The notes: generated from the letters alone by a model not told the origin. 64,000 nucleotides of DNA from Massilia aquatica (GCF_011682045.1 NZ_VVIW01000003.1:434001-498000), one strand, 5' to 3'; counted from the stretch's first letter, positions 7,674-16,131 are shown. Program-made: numbers and translations.

Positions 7674-7910
7674 ATGCTGAACACACCGACGAAATTGACC
7701 TGCAATACCTGCGCGCACAAGGGCTTCAGCATCATTTTTGCGATATTCGACCCATCGTTGCAGCAGTGCTACCGGCCCGGCCGAAAAATCGACTTGGTGA
7801 CGGGCGAGCCAGAGGACGCCTGGTGCAATCTTGAGAGGCGGGCTGATTGCCGGTGCGGCCCAGCCGGCCGCTTCCACAGCGACGCACAGAAGGAGGATGC
7901 GCCATGCTGA
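7674..7910 (+). CDS. Small Cys-rich phage protein
   Basis: 78 residues from the ATG at 7674, preceded by a strong AAGGAG. Seven Cys residues, including CNTC near the N-terminus and CRC near the C-terminus, suggest a metal-binding knuckle. The end overlaps the next start. No family is recognised. Confidence 0.6.
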   Translation: MLNTPTKLTCNTCAHKGFSIIFAIFDPSLQQCYRPGRKIDLVTGEPEDAWCNLERRADCRCGPAGRFHSDAQKEDAPC

Positions 7911-8053
7911 ACGAAATCGAAGTCCTCACTGCCCTGGCCCTGACCATCGTGGCCGGCATCTTCATCGGCGGTCTGGTGCTTTCGCTTGCCGCCATTGCCG
8001 GCGCGTCAAAAGAAAGCGCCGCCCGGCGCGAGTACAAACGGAGGCGCCTGTGA
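7904..8053 (+). CDS. Small single-pass membrane protein (49 residues)
   Basis: 49 residues with a strong AGGAGG site at 7891-7896. A transmembrane helix occupies about residues 8-30 (TALALTIVAGIFIGGLVLSL), followed by a short basic tail (RREYKRRRL). It overlaps the preceding gene by 7 bases and the following one by GTGA. Function unknown. Confidence 0.6.
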   Translation: MLNEIEVLTALALTIVAGIFIGGLVLSLAAIAGASKESAARREYKRRRL

Positions 8054-8145
8054 GCCCGTACGAGCTGATTGCCATCGCATTCTGGCTAGGCGTCTGGTGT
8101 GGCGCATACGTCATGGCATCCATCCTGCGCGGGAGGAAGAAATGA
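8050..8145 (+). CDS. Very small membrane protein (31 residues)
   Basis: 31 residues starting at a GTG that overlaps the previous stop (GTGA), with GGAGG about 6 bases upstream. Nearly the whole chain is one hydrophobic helix (LIAIAFWLGVWCGAYVMASI) ending in RGRKK. It is followed by ATGA overlap with the NinX-like gene. Tight spacing and a good ribosome site support a real gene. Confidence 0.55.
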   Translation: MSPYELIAIAFWLGVWCGAYVMASILRGRKK

Positions 8146-8510
8146 GCGCGCGGCCAAGAACCGCGGTTGCCGACCTGGCCGGCGCCGAGCTGGATTACTG
8201 GGTGGCGCGCGCACGCGGCACGCCGGCCGAGCACCTGTACATCGAGATCGTGCCGCGCACCGATATCCGCATCTGCGTCGATGTGTCCGGCGCGATCCCG
8301 GCGCGCTTTGACCCGTCCACGAGCTGGGCGGTCGGCGGGCCGCTGCTGGATACAGAGATTGCCGCCGAGTTTAAGGCCCTGTCCGACGCGGAATGGCAAT
8401 GCGAGGACGTCATGACAGCAGCCACGGGGCGCGGGCCAACGCACCTCATCGCCGCCATGCGCGCCTACGTGGCCAGCGTGTACGGCGCCACCATCGAGGC
8501 CACGCCATGA
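8142..8510 (+). CDS. NinX-like (DUF2591) phage protein
   Basis: 122 residues. The opening DLAGAELDYWVARARG is characteristic of the DUF2591/NinX family found in the nin-type accessory region of lambdoid phages; the biochemical role of the family is not established. The chain continues with SWAVGGPLLD and a C-terminal helix (IAAMRAYVASVYG), matching the usual family length. GGGAGGAAG precedes the start, which overlaps the preceding stop. Confidence 0.7.
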   Translation: MSARPRTAVADLAGAELDYWVARARGTPAEHLYIEIVPRTDIRICVDVSGAIPARFDPSTSWAVGGPLLDTEIAAEFKALSDAEWQCEDVMTAATGRGPTHLIAAMRAYVASVYGATIEATP

Positions 8511-9163
8511 GCGAGCGCCCAATCACGCCGGCCGAGTACTTCGCCGTGCTCAATGCGCCTGCCCGCCGCAACCCCGAGCGCAGCTGGGCGAAGCCGCAGG
8601 AGCGATACCGCGATCCGGCCTTGAGTGTCAAGTTCGAGCGCGAGCAGAAGGGAAAAATAAACCGCTGCAATTCGGCAATTTCCTTGGTGGAGTATGGTAA
8701 GGTGGGAGGGTCTTCTACAGGAGAAACTATGCTTCTCACCGCCAAACTCGGCTTTCCCTCTGTCGCTGGTCTTCGTCGAGTTCGCCGGGATGAAGTGCGC
8801 GCCCCAACGTTCGTCAAGCCCGATGGGCTCGACCTTTGCTTGTCCTGCTGGAAGGAGTGGATGAGCCGAGACGACACCGACCTGGGCATCAAGAACCAGT
8901 CCACCCTGCGCGGCGAAGGTGATGGGTACGGCACCGTTGACACCTCGCAGATGCGCCGGGACAACGAGATAGCTGAGGCGACCGATGCCATGGTGCGCAG
9001 CCTCAAGAGCTCACACCAGTGGGCGATGCGGCGCAAGTGCGGCATCACACGCGGCAACGTCTGGAACTTCCATCAGCTGGACTATGTGGCTGAAGCGCAG
9101 GATGCGTGTGTCGAGCTGGAAAAGAAGTTGCGCACGAACATTGCAACCCGGTTACTTTGGTGA
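8507..9163 (+). CDS. Phage protein of possible late-antiterminator type, with internal start
   Basis: 218 residues if translation begins at 8507 (ATGA overlap with the NinX-like gene). A second in-frame ATG at 8729 has an excellent CAGGAG site and would give a 144-residue protein; the first 74 residues look less ordered and partly AT-rich. The C-terminal part (ATDAMVRSLKSSHQWAMRRK, then VWNFHQLDYVAEAQDACVEL) recalls phage proteins placed at the late regulator (Q-like/DUF1133) position. A hairpin with a T run follows immediately. The function is unproven. Confidence 0.5.
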   Translation: MSERPITPAEYFAVLNAPARRNPERSWAKPQERYRDPALSVKFEREQKGKINRCNSAISLVEYGKVGGSSTGETMLLTAKLGFPSVAGLRRVRRDEVRAPTFVKPDGLDLCLSCWKEWMSRDDTDLGIKNQSTLRGEGDGYGTVDTSQMRRDNEIAEATDAMVRSLKSSHQWAMRRKCGITRGNVWNFHQLDYVAEAQDACVELEKKLRTNIATRLLW

Positions 9164-9182
9164 TAGAGTTACGGCACTGGCT

Positions 9183-9210
9183 GTTTCTCCTATGGGGAAA
9201 CGGCTTTTTT
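9183..9210 (+). terminator. Rho-independent terminator after the accessory operon
   Basis: GTTTCTCC (9183-9190) pairs with GGGGAAAC (9194-9201), including one G-T wobble, around a three-base loop, and is followed by GGC and six Ts (9205-9210). It begins 20 bases after the stop codon at 9163. Confidence 0.7.
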
Positions 9211-9424
9211 GCTTGGCGCCCCAAGACGAATGATGACTGCAAGCCGCGCTTCAATGCGCACCAGCACCGGATCAATAACCCGAGCAGAAGTCATTCGTGT
9301 TGGGGGAATAGCCTACCGGGCGCCCGTGAACGCCCCTTTCAGGATTAGCTATCCGCCAGAGGGAAACTCCACCGGCCACCAACAACCCTACCGCCTACCT
9401 TGCAGATAGCATGGAGGCACAGAG

Positions 9425-9454
9425 AAGCCCGCACCGAAAGGTAGCGGGCTTTTT
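9425..9454 (+). terminator. Rho-independent terminator with GAAA tetraloop
   Basis: AAGCCCGC (9425-9432) pairs with GCGGGCTT (9444-9451); an inner ACC/GGT stem encloses a GAAA tetraloop, and a T run follows to 9454. This is a strong terminator and would separate the early/accessory transcript from the packaging and structural genes. Confidence 0.8.
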
Positions 9455-9592
9455 GCGTTCAGAGTTTGCAGGGCCGGCTTTGTCCGGCACGAGTCAGCGG
9501 AAACACCGAGCCATGACCTGCACTGGCCGGCAAGCTGTAAAGCCCCGATTTCGCTGACTCACCCGAATTTACATTGCTCCGCCGAGGTCACC

Positions 9593-9754
9593 ATGACGCA
9601 GACCACCAAGCCCGACAAGCGCCAGGTGCGCGCATACATGGCCCGGCGCACGTACGCTGAACCTGACGACCCGCCGCCCACGATCGAGGAGATACGCCGC
9701 ATCTTGGGCTGGGGCCTGGTCCCGCATAACGACGACGCGAACGAGCAGCCATGA
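9593..9754 (+). CDS. Small phage protein, 53 residues
   Basis: 53 residues with a GAGGTC ribosome site. It is basic at the start (KPDKRQVRAYMARRTYA), then acidic/Pro-rich, and contains a short helical motif (TIEEIRRILGWGLVP) typical of a small DNA-associated protein. The stop overlaps the next start (ATGA). Family unknown. Confidence 0.6.
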   Translation: MTQTTKPDKRQVRAYMARRTYAEPDDPPPTIEEIRRILGWGLVPHNDDANEQP

Positions 9755-9909
9755 CCACCGCACACGAGCGCACCTGGCTGATGATCGCCATTCAGCTGGC
9801 CACGCTGCAGAACGACATCGCCCAGGCCGCGCGCCACTCGGTAGGCATGGGCGCCATGAGCAACAGCCGGGTGCCACCTGCACATGCAGGCATCGCCCGG
9901 ATCGCCTGA
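9751..9909 (+). CDS. Small phage protein, 52 residues
   Basis: 52 residues, starting by ATGA overlap with the preceding gene. Mostly one amphipathic helix (WLMIAIQLATLQNDIAQAAR) followed by a Gly/Ala-rich end. No family is recognised; it is translationally coupled to its upstream neighbour. Confidence 0.5.
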   Translation: MTTAHERTWLMIAIQLATLQNDIAQAARHSVGMGAMSNSRVPPAHAGIARIA

Positions 9910-10061
9910 TACAGCGCGCCATCGCACTCCAGCGGCGCGAATCGCAATAGCGGGTGCAGTCACCGACGAACCATGACTACGGTCTCCCACCGCAGCGGAT
10001 CGCGGCTAATCGCGTAGAGCGGGCGGTGACACTACCAAGAACCAACGAAGGGAAAGCCGCT

Positions 10062-10430
10062 ATGGCAGCACGACCCAAGACAGTTTGTCGTAAGGTGGCA
10101 TGCGGCGCATTGCTCGATACGCCAGGCTACTGTGCCAGACACGCCAAGCTAAAGGTAGGCTGGAATCGCTCACACGGTGACAAGAGCAGTGCAGAGCGCG
10201 GATATGGCTGGGAATGGCAGAAGCTACGTTCACGCATCCTGAGCCGCGACGTGGGCCTGTGCAAGATTAAGCGGCCGGGCTGTACCTTCGTCGCCCGTGA
10301 GGTCGATCACATCATAGGCAAGGAGCAAGCTCGCAGCCGAGGATGGACCGACGAGCAGATCGACGCGGAAAGCAACCTTCAGTCGGCCTGCACTCGCTGC
10401 CATACGGCAAAGACGCAGGAGGAAGGATAG
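10062..10430 (+). CDS. HNH endonuclease adjacent to the terminase genes
   Basis: 122 residues from the ATG at 10062 (AAGGGA upstream). An N-terminal Cys cluster (CRKVACGALLDTPGYCARH) is followed by the HNH core: a first His in EVDHIIGKEQ, an Asn in ESNLQSAC and a final His in CTRCHTAKT, together with paired Cys that hold zinc. HNH proteins next to terS/terL in HK97-type phages assist the terminase in cos cleavage and packaging. It lies just upstream of the cos-like G-run and the small terminase gene. Confidence 0.85.
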   Translation: MAARPKTVCRKVACGALLDTPGYCARHAKLKVGWNRSHGDKSSAERGYGWEWQKLRSRILSRDVGLCKIKRPGCTFVAREVDHIIGKEQARSRGWTDEQIDAESNLQSACTRCHTAKTQEEG

Positions 10431-10555
10431 CAATGCGCGCATTCGGCACGGAGGGGGGGCGGTCAAAAGTCCGGACGGAAAGCTCTCTAGACCGACTGTT
10501 TCATTCAATTTTCACATCCACAATTCAAACTTTCAAAATTTCCACGGAGTAACCA
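10431..10555. other. Candidate cos region with G-run
   Basis: Between the HNH nuclease and the small terminase gene is a run of seven Gs (10453-10459) followed by CGGTCAAAAGT. A G-rich block followed by GGTCAAA at this exact position is a recurrent feature of cos-type HK97-like phages, so this may be the packaging cut site. The remaining 70 bases are AT-rich. This is inference; the cut position cannot be read from the sequence alone. Confidence 0.4.
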
Positions 10556-10954
10556 ATGCCGAAGCCCCGCACGCCTTCGAATATCCTCGAGGCACGGGGA
10601 GCGTTCGCCCACAATCCGGATCGCCAGCGCGAAGATTTTGAATCCGGCGCCTTCGATAAAGCGGCGCCGGCGTATTTCAATGACGCCCAGGTCGCAGTGT
10701 GGGATGAAATGGTCGGCCTGTTGCCGGAATCCGTATTGCAATCAACCGACCGCATGGCCGTTGAGTTGACGTCGCGCCTGGTCGCCCGCTTCCGCGCGCT
10801 CGACGATGGCGATGTGACGATGGCACAAGCGGCGCAGATTCGAACCGCGCTGGCCTCGCTTGGCATGACCCCGGCCGACCGGTCGCGTGTGTCGTCCAAA
10901 AAAGCCCCCAAAGTCAATCCGTTCCTGGCGTTGGTGGGGCAGAAGAAAGCCTGA
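10556..10954 (+). CDS. terS: Terminase small subunit (P27-like)
   Basis: 132 residues with GGAG before the ATG. Pattern and position fit the phage P27-type small terminase: an N-terminal Pro/Asn-rich start, then helices (FNDAQVAVWDEMVGLLPESV; DRMAVELTSRLVARFRAL) and a C-terminal segment ending NPFLALVGQKKA. Small terminases recognise phage DNA at cos/pac and recruit the large subunit. The stop is one base from the start of the large subunit. Confidence 0.8.
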   Translation: MPKPRTPSNILEARGAFAHNPDRQREDFESGAFDKAAPAYFNDAQVAVWDEMVGLLPESVLQSTDRMAVELTSRLVARFRALDDGDVTMAQAAQIRTALASLGMTPADRSRVSSKKAPKVNPFLALVGQKKA

Positions 10955-10955
10955 C

Positions 10956-12638
10956 GTGTCCGCCGATTATGTCGGCACCGCGCTGGAGTACGCGAAGGCG
11001 GTCACCCGAGGCGATGTCATTGCGTGCAAATGGGTCAGACTCGCGTGCAAGCGCCACCTCAACGACCTGAAGGCGGCTAAGAAGCGCGGCGCCAAGTTCT
11101 ATTTCGACGAGGATGCCGGTAACAAGGTCTGCCAGTTCCTCTCGCTGATGCCGCACACCAAAGGCAAGTGGGCCCGGCAGCGCGAGCTGATCGTGCTGCA
11201 ACCGTGGCAGTGTTTCGCGTTCTGCGTGCTGTTCGGCTGGAAGCAGTCGAAGGACGGGCGCCGGCGTTTCCGCAAAGCCTATTTCGCCGTGCCGCGAAAG
11301 AACGGGAAGTCGATCATCGGCTCGGGCATCGGGCTCTACATGTTCGCGGCCGACGGCGAGTTTGGCGCCGAAGTCTATTCGGGTGCGACGACAGAGCGCC
11401 AGGCATGGGAGGTATTCCGGCCTGCCAAGCAGATGCTCGAGCGCACGCCAGAACTGCGCGACGCTTTCGGCGCTGAGGTGTGGGCCAAGGCGTTGGTCAA
11501 TCCCGAGGACGGATCACGTTTTGAACCGGTTATCGGCAAGCCGGGTGACGGTTCGAGCCCATCGTGCGCCATTGTGGATGAGTACCATGAGCATGACACC
11601 AGCGACCTGGTCGACACGATGGAAACAGGCATGGGGTCGCGTGAGCAGCCCCTGATGCTGATGATCACGACTGCCGGCTTCAACATCGCCGGCCCGTGCT
11701 TCGATCAGGAGTCGGACGCAAAGAAGATGCTCGAAGGTGTACTCGACAATGACGAATTGTTCGTACTAATTTACACCATCGACGATTCCGACAAGTGGGA
11801 TGATCCGGCTTCGCTGTACAAGGCAAACCCGAATATGGGCGTGTCGGTTGATATCGACTTCCTGCTCAGCCAGCAACGCCAGGCGGTGCAGAGTGCCTCG
11901 AAGCAGACGCGATTCAAGACGAAGCACCTGAACATCTGGTGCTCGGCCAAAGCGGCGTGGCTCAATCTGCTGGAGTGGGACAAGTGCACGGATCGCACGC
12001 TGCGCCCGGAGCAGTTCAAGGGTGATAAGTGCTACCTCACGCTCGACCTGGCACACCGGTCAGACGTGTGCGTGATCATGCTGATGTTCGTGAAAGAGAT
12101 CGCAGGCAAGCAGCACTTCTACCTGTTCGGCAGTTACTACTTGCCCGAGAACGCGATCGAGAACGACACCAAGAATTGCAGCGCCTACCGCAAGTGGGTA
12201 ATCGAGGGGTTCCTGCAACAGCACGACGGTGCCGAAATTGACTTCGATCTGATCGAGGAAGACACGCTGGCCATGATCGCGGAGTACGGACCGGAGGAAG
12301 TCGTATTCGATCCGTACCGCGCCGCGCAGCTGGAGCAGCGATTGACGAAGCAGGGCATCAACGCGGTGGAGCTGGGGCAGACGGTAAAGAACCTGTCGTT
12401 GCCGATGAAAGAGTTTGAAAGTGCAGTGAAAGCCGGCCGCGTGCACCACGACGGCAACCCGGTGCTGACCTGGATGGCTTCGAATGTGGTTGCCAAGCTG
12501 GACGCAAAAGACAACATCTACCCTCGCAAGGAAAAACCCGAGCAGAAGATCGACGGGATTGTCGCGGGGATCATGGGCGTAGCGCGCGCGATGAGCGGCG
12601 AGACGAACGAAATTTTGCAAGGTTTTGTGGATATCTAA
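10956..12638 (+). CDS. terL: Terminase large subunit
   Basis: 560 residues from a GTG at 10956, one base after the terS stop; an ATG at 10887 lies inside terS and is unlikely. The ATPase half has Walker A VPRKNGKS (112-119) and Walker B CAIVDE (204-209), the motor that pumps DNA into the prohead. The C-terminal RNase H-like nuclease has the acidic positions in LTLDLAHRSD and VVFDPYRAAQ. It overall matches the phage Terminase_1/HK97-type large subunit. Confidence 0.9.
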   Translation: MSADYVGTALEYAKAVTRGDVIACKWVRLACKRHLNDLKAAKKRGAKFYFDEDAGNKVCQFLSLMPHTKGKWARQRELIVLQPWQCFAFCVLFGWKQSKDGRRRFRKAYFAVPRKNGKSIIGSGIGLYMFAADGEFGAEVYSGATTERQAWEVFRPAKQMLERTPELRDAFGAEVWAKALVNPEDGSRFEPVIGKPGDGSSPSCAIVDEYHEHDTSDLVDTMETGMGSREQPLMLMITTAGFNIAGPCFDQESDAKKMLEGVLDNDELFVLIYTIDDSDKWDDPASLYKANPNMGVSVDIDFLLSQQRQAVQSASKQTRFKTKHLNIWCSAKAAWLNLLEWDKCTDRTLRPEQFKGDKCYLTLDLAHRSDVCVIMLMFVKEIAGKQHFYLFGSYYLPENAIENDTKNCSAYRKWVIEGFLQQHDGAEIDFDLIEEDTLAMIAEYGPEEVVFDPYRAAQLEQRLTKQGINAVELGQTVKNLSLPMKEFESAVKAGRVHHDGNPVLTWMASNVVAKLDAKDNIYPRKEKPEQKIDGIVAGIMGVARAMSGETNEILQGFVDI

Positions 12639-13895
12639 ATGAAAATATTTGATGCGATTGCCGCCATGTTTACCGGGTGGCAGGCATCGTCACGTCCAGA
12701 GATTTCGAACGTGAGCTACAGCGACGCCGTGATGGATGCATTCGGCGTCTCTGCGGCCGGCACCACGGTATCCGCCACTTCCGCCATGCGCGTGTCGGCT
12801 GTGGCCGCCTGCGTTGCCAAGATCAGCGGTGCGATCGTCAGCATGCCGATCCATGAGTACTCGATGGATGGCGGCGAGATCCCGGCCATCCTCCCGCGCA
12901 GCGACCTGTGGTATCTGCTCAACGAGCAGCCCAGCCCGCAATTTACTGCGGCGTCGATGTGGGAAGGCGCCAGCATGTCGCAACTGCTGCGCGGCGACGC
13001 CTTCGGCCTTATCAAGTGGCGCGCCAATGGCAGGCCCCGCGAGATACTGCCGCTGCCATGGGGGTGCGTGTCACCGATTCGCACCATCGCCGGAGGTGTT
13101 CGCTACTACGTCAACATGCCTTCGCATGGCATTTCCACCTGGTTCGAACCGTCCGACATCCTGCATTTCCCCGGCATGGGCTTTGATGACACGATCATGC
13201 GGTCGATGTCGGTGATCCAGTTTGGCGCGCGCAATGCAATCGGCAATGCCCTGGCCATGGATGAGTACAGCGGGAAGTTCTTCGAGAACGGCGCTCACCC
13301 TTCGATGATCCTGCAAAGCACTGGCAAGATGAGTCCAAGTCAGATTGCAGACCTTCAGCAAGCCTTCGCGCGCAAGTACGCCGGCCTGAGGAACGCGCAC
13401 GCTGTGCCGCTGGTGCTGACCGAAGGGCTGACGGCCAACCAGATGAATATTTCAGCCGAGGACTGCCAGCTGCTTGACGCCCGCAGATTCCAAGTTCTCG
13501 ATGTGGCGCGCGCATTTGGCGTGCCGGGCTTCATGATCAACGAGTCGACCGGCGCGACATCGTGGGGATCTGGCATCGAATCGATTGGCCGCGCTTTTGT
13601 TCAGTACACCTTGCAGACCTGGCTGAAAAAAATCGAGCAGGAGCTCAACCGCAAGCTGTACCCGCGCAACACCGGCCGCTTCCTTGAATTCCACCGTGAA
13701 GCGCTTTACGAGGGCGATATTGGCGCGCAGGGCGCCTTCTACCGGCTGGCGCTGGGCGGGCCTGGTGCCGGCGACGCCTTCATGACGTTAAACGAAGTGC
13801 GTCGCCGGCAGCGATTGCCGCCAGTGGACGGCGGCAATGAGCTCTACCGCGCGCCGCGCGATCAACCCCAACCTGCTCCGAAAGGTGTCGAATGA
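12639..13895 (+). CDS. Portal protein, HK97 family
   Basis: 418 residues, starting directly after the terL stop. Sequence features of the HK97-type portal include the N-terminal VSAVAACVAKISGAI helix, LLRGDAFGLIKW, and the conserved DILHFPGMGFD. Twelve copies form the ring at the capsid vertex through which DNA enters and leaves. The C-terminal tail (DGGNELYRAPRDQPQPAP) is disordered-looking. Its stop overlaps the protease start. Confidence 0.9.
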   Translation: MKIFDAIAAMFTGWQASSRPEISNVSYSDAVMDAFGVSAAGTTVSATSAMRVSAVAACVAKISGAIVSMPIHEYSMDGGEIPAILPRSDLWYLLNEQPSPQFTAASMWEGASMSQLLRGDAFGLIKWRANGRPREILPLPWGCVSPIRTIAGGVRYYVNMPSHGISTWFEPSDILHFPGMGFDDTIMRSMSVIQFGARNAIGNALAMDEYSGKFFENGAHPSMILQSTGKMSPSQIADLQQAFARKYAGLRNAHAVPLVLTEGLTANQMNISAEDCQLLDARRFQVLDVARAFGVPGFMINESTGATSWGSGIESIGRAFVQYTLQTWLKKIEQELNRKLYPRNTGRFLEFHREALYEGDIGAQGAFYRLALGGPGAGDAFMTLNEVRRRQRLPPVDGGNELYRAPRDQPQPAPKGVE

Positions 13896-14617
13896 CCTAC
13901 CTTATGAAACTCTGCGTTGATAACGCCGCATCCTCGACGGTGAAGCAATCAATCTTTGTATCGAACAGCACCGGCCAGACGCTCTATATCCGGGGCGTCA
14001 TCGCCGCGAACTTCGACGCGAATGCGGCCGATGTGATCGCCAGCCTGGATCAGGCCGATCCAGAGCAGGTGCTCAATATTCGATTCAACACTCCAGGAGG
14101 CGATGTCTTCCAGGGCAAGGAGATCGCTGCGGCCATCAGGAACTATCCTGGCGCGACCATCGGCCACATCGACAGCCTGTGCGCCAGCGCCGGCACCAGC
14201 ATTGCCCTTGCATGCGACGAGGTCGAGATGAGCAAGGGCGCCTTTTTCATGATCCACAACGCGCAGGCAATGGCGTTCGGCGACAAGACCGATCTGCGCG
14301 ATCAGGCCGACCTGGTCGAAAAGATTGAACTCTCGATCGTGGACGACTACACCGAGAAGACCGGCAAGCCTGCCGACGAGGTGATCGCAATGATGGAAGA
14401 GGAAACGTGGATGGACGCCGACGAGGCGTTGTCCCACGGCTTCATCGACCGCATCGCTGGTGCCACGGCCAAGGCTTCGAACGCCTGGAACCTGGCCGCC
14501 TATTCGAACGCGCCCGCAGCACTCGCCCCGCGGGCGCCATCGGTGACCCCTCCGCCTACGCAGCGGTCGATGTCCCAGGCAAACGCCAACCGCCTCGCAC
14601 TGATTCAAGCCCTGTAA
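13892..14617 (+). CDS. Head maturation protease, ClpP-like
   Basis: 241 residues. It shows the ClpP-type fold of phage prohead proteases: NTPGGDVFQG (67-75), nucleophile Ser99 in CASAGTSIA, and His122 in MIHNAQAMAFG. It cleaves capsid and scaffold components during maturation. The C-terminal 50 residues (Ala/Pro-rich) are a likely linker or a remnant of scaffold. It starts by ATGA overlap with the portal gene; a hairpin with eight Ts separates it from the capsid gene. Confidence 0.9.
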   Translation: MTYLMKLCVDNAASSTVKQSIFVSNSTGQTLYIRGVIAANFDANAADVIASLDQADPEQVLNIRFNTPGGDVFQGKEIAAAIRNYPGATIGHIDSLCASAGTSIALACDEVEMSKGAFFMIHNAQAMAFGDKTDLRDQADLVEKIELSIVDDYTEKTGKPADEVIAMMEEETWMDADEALSHGFIDRIAGATAKASNAWNLAAYSNAPAALAPRAPSVTPPPTQRSMSQANANRLALIQAL

Positions 14618-14662
14618 CGCTTCTCGCGTACGCCCGCCGAGGTCGGTCCACCTCACCCAATC

Positions 14663-14689
14663 GGGGGCCAATGTGGCTCCCTTTTTTTT
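14663..14689 (+). terminator. Terminator-like hairpin before the major capsid gene
   Basis: GGGGGCCA (14663-14670) pairs with TGGCTCCC (14674-14681), one G-T wobble, around a three-base loop, and eight Ts follow (14682-14689). It lies 11 bases upstream of the capsid start, so the ribosome site must sit in the short AAAG stretch after it. It probably acts as an attenuator or mRNA 3-prime end within the structural operon. Confidence 0.75.
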
Positions 14690-14700
14690 GAAAGAAACAC

Positions 14701-15897
14701 ATGGTCACTATCGAAGCCCTGCGCGAGAAGATTGCAAACCTCGCTACCCAAGCCAATCACCTGCTCGCCGAGAAGGGTGATCAAGTCTGGACCAAAGACG
14801 ACCAGAAGAAATTCGACAACCTGACGGACGAAATCGCGTCAACCAAGGGCCAGGTCCGCAACATCGAAAAAATGCGCGAGCTGGAAGCCGACCAGTATTT
14901 CAAGGAAAACGGCCCAACCAACAAGGCCGAGCCTGGTGTAACAGTCGACGCTCTGGTCGCCGTCGCCCTGTACATGCGCAACGGCACCAACGTCACGGCC
15001 GAGCAAGCCGTCGCAATCCGCAACGCGATGTCGACCACGACCCCGGCCGAGGGCGGTTACACCGTGCCGGCCGAGATCGCCACGATGGTGATCGAAAGGC
15101 TCAAGGCGTTCGGCGGTATGCGCGAGGTGGCCACGATCATTTCGACCACCGGTGGCAATCCGCTGAATTACCCGACGTCGGATGGCACTGGTGAGGTTGG
15201 CGAAATCGTTGGCGAGAACGCGCCAGCGACCGGTGGCGATGTCACGTTCGGCACGGTCGGGCTGCCGGTGTTCAAGTATTCGTCCAAGAAAATTGCACTG
15301 CCGCTGGAGCTGATCCAGGACAGCGCCATCGACGTCATCGCCCTGGTTGTGAACCGCCTGGCGATGCGCATCGCACGCATCCAGAATACCCACTTCACCA
15401 TTGGCCCAGGCACGACCGCTCCAGACGGCGTGATCACCCGCGCCGGCATTGGCAAGATTGGTTCGACGGGCCAGACTGTCACGATCACTTACGACGACAC
15501 CATCGACCTCAAGCACGCGGTCAACCGCGCATACCGCGCCAGCGCTGCGTACATGATGAACGATCTGAGCGTTGCCACCGTGTCGAAGCTGAAGGACACG
15601 ACCAACCGCCCGATCTGGACGCCGGCGATCACCGCCAGCGCCCCTGATCTGTTGAACGGCCACCCTGTCGCGATCAACGACGATGTCCCGGTCATGGCGG
15701 CAAACGCGAAATCGATCGCGTTTGGCGACTTCTCGCAGTACACCATTCGCGATGTGGCGGGCAGCACGGTCCTCCGCCGCTTCGACGACTCGGCGTTTGC
15801 CTTGAACGGCCAGGTTGGCTTCTGCGGCTGGCAGCGCTCCGGCGGCAACCTGCTCGAGCCGGCCGCCGTCAAGGTCTACCAGAACTCGGCCACCTAA
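14701..15897 (+). CDS. Major capsid protein, HK97 gp5-like
   Basis: 398 residues. The first ~80 form a charged coiled-coil delta domain (IEALREKIANLATQANHLLA; IEKMRELEADQYF) that acts as built-in scaffold and is usually removed by the prohead protease. The rest matches the HK97 fold pattern: VPAEIATMVIERLKAFGGMR, PLELIQDSAID for the core helix, and LLNGHPVAINDDVP near the C-terminus. It forms the icosahedral shell. The position after the ClpP-like protease is standard. Confidence 0.9.
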   Translation: MVTIEALREKIANLATQANHLLAEKGDQVWTKDDQKKFDNLTDEIASTKGQVRNIEKMRELEADQYFKENGPTNKAEPGVTVDALVAVALYMRNGTNVTAEQAVAIRNAMSTTTPAEGGYTVPAEIATMVIERLKAFGGMREVATIISTTGGNPLNYPTSDGTGEVGEIVGENAPATGGDVTFGTVGLPVFKYSSKKIALPLELIQDSAIDVIALVVNRLAMRIARIQNTHFTIGPGTTAPDGVITRAGIGKIGSTGQTVTITYDDTIDLKHAVNRAYRASAAYMMNDLSVATVSKLKDTTNRPIWTPAITASAPDLLNGHPVAINDDVPVMAANAKSIAFGDFSQYTIRDVAGSTVLRRFDDSAFALNGQVGFCGWQRSGGNLLEPAAVKVYQNSAT

Positions 15898-15904
15898 CTC
15901 ACGC

Positions 15905-15927
15905 GCGGCGAGCATCAAGCTCGCCGC
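15905..15927 (+). repeat. 9-bp perfect hairpin after the capsid gene
   Basis: GCGGCGAGC (15905-15913), a five-base loop, then GCTCGCCGC (15919-15927), eight bases after the capsid stop. No T run follows; such a structure can block 3-prime exonucleases and stabilise the abundant capsid mRNA. Confidence 0.6.
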
Positions 15928-15951
15928 ATCCTCACCTCAAGAAAGAATCTC

Positions 15952-16131
15952 ATGGCAAAAGTAACAAAGGCGCCCGAAGGCGCTGTGAAAGTCCGCGTGC
16001 TGGTGGGCTGCACGCTGGGTCATTGCGATGACGTGGTCGAGGTTGCGGCTGACGATCTGCCCGGCCTGGCCGGCGTGGTCGACGCCGATCCCGCTGCCGT
16101 CGCGTACGCCGAATCCATCAAGAAAGCCTAA
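15952..16131 (+). CDS. Small phage head-region protein, 59 residues
   Basis: 59 residues with a purine-rich AAGAAAG site. The chain (VKVRVLVGCTLGHCDDVVEV; DLPGLAGVVDADPAAVAYA) looks like a small beta-rich fold. Genes of this size at this position, just after the capsid, often encode head accessory or decoration components. No family is assigned with confidence. Confidence 0.6.
   Translation: MAKVTKAPEGAVKVRVLVGCTLGHCDDVVEVAADDLPGLAGVVDADPAAVAYAESIKKA

Larger units (their letters stand above)
9164..9592. other. 429-bp intergenic region bounded by two terminators
   Basis: No convincing gene is seen. Two rho-independent terminator structures lie here (9183-9210 and 9425-9454), leaving about 215 bp between them that could be a small RNA or a late leader. 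A 59-codon frame (9230-9409) has no ribosome site and is not called. After the second terminator a GC-rich stretch leads to the GAGGTC ribosome site of the gene at 9593. Confidence 0.5.

Noticed and set aside
9230-9409. 59-codon open frame between the two terminators
   Set aside because: No ribosome site and located between strong terminators; left as a possible RNA region instead.
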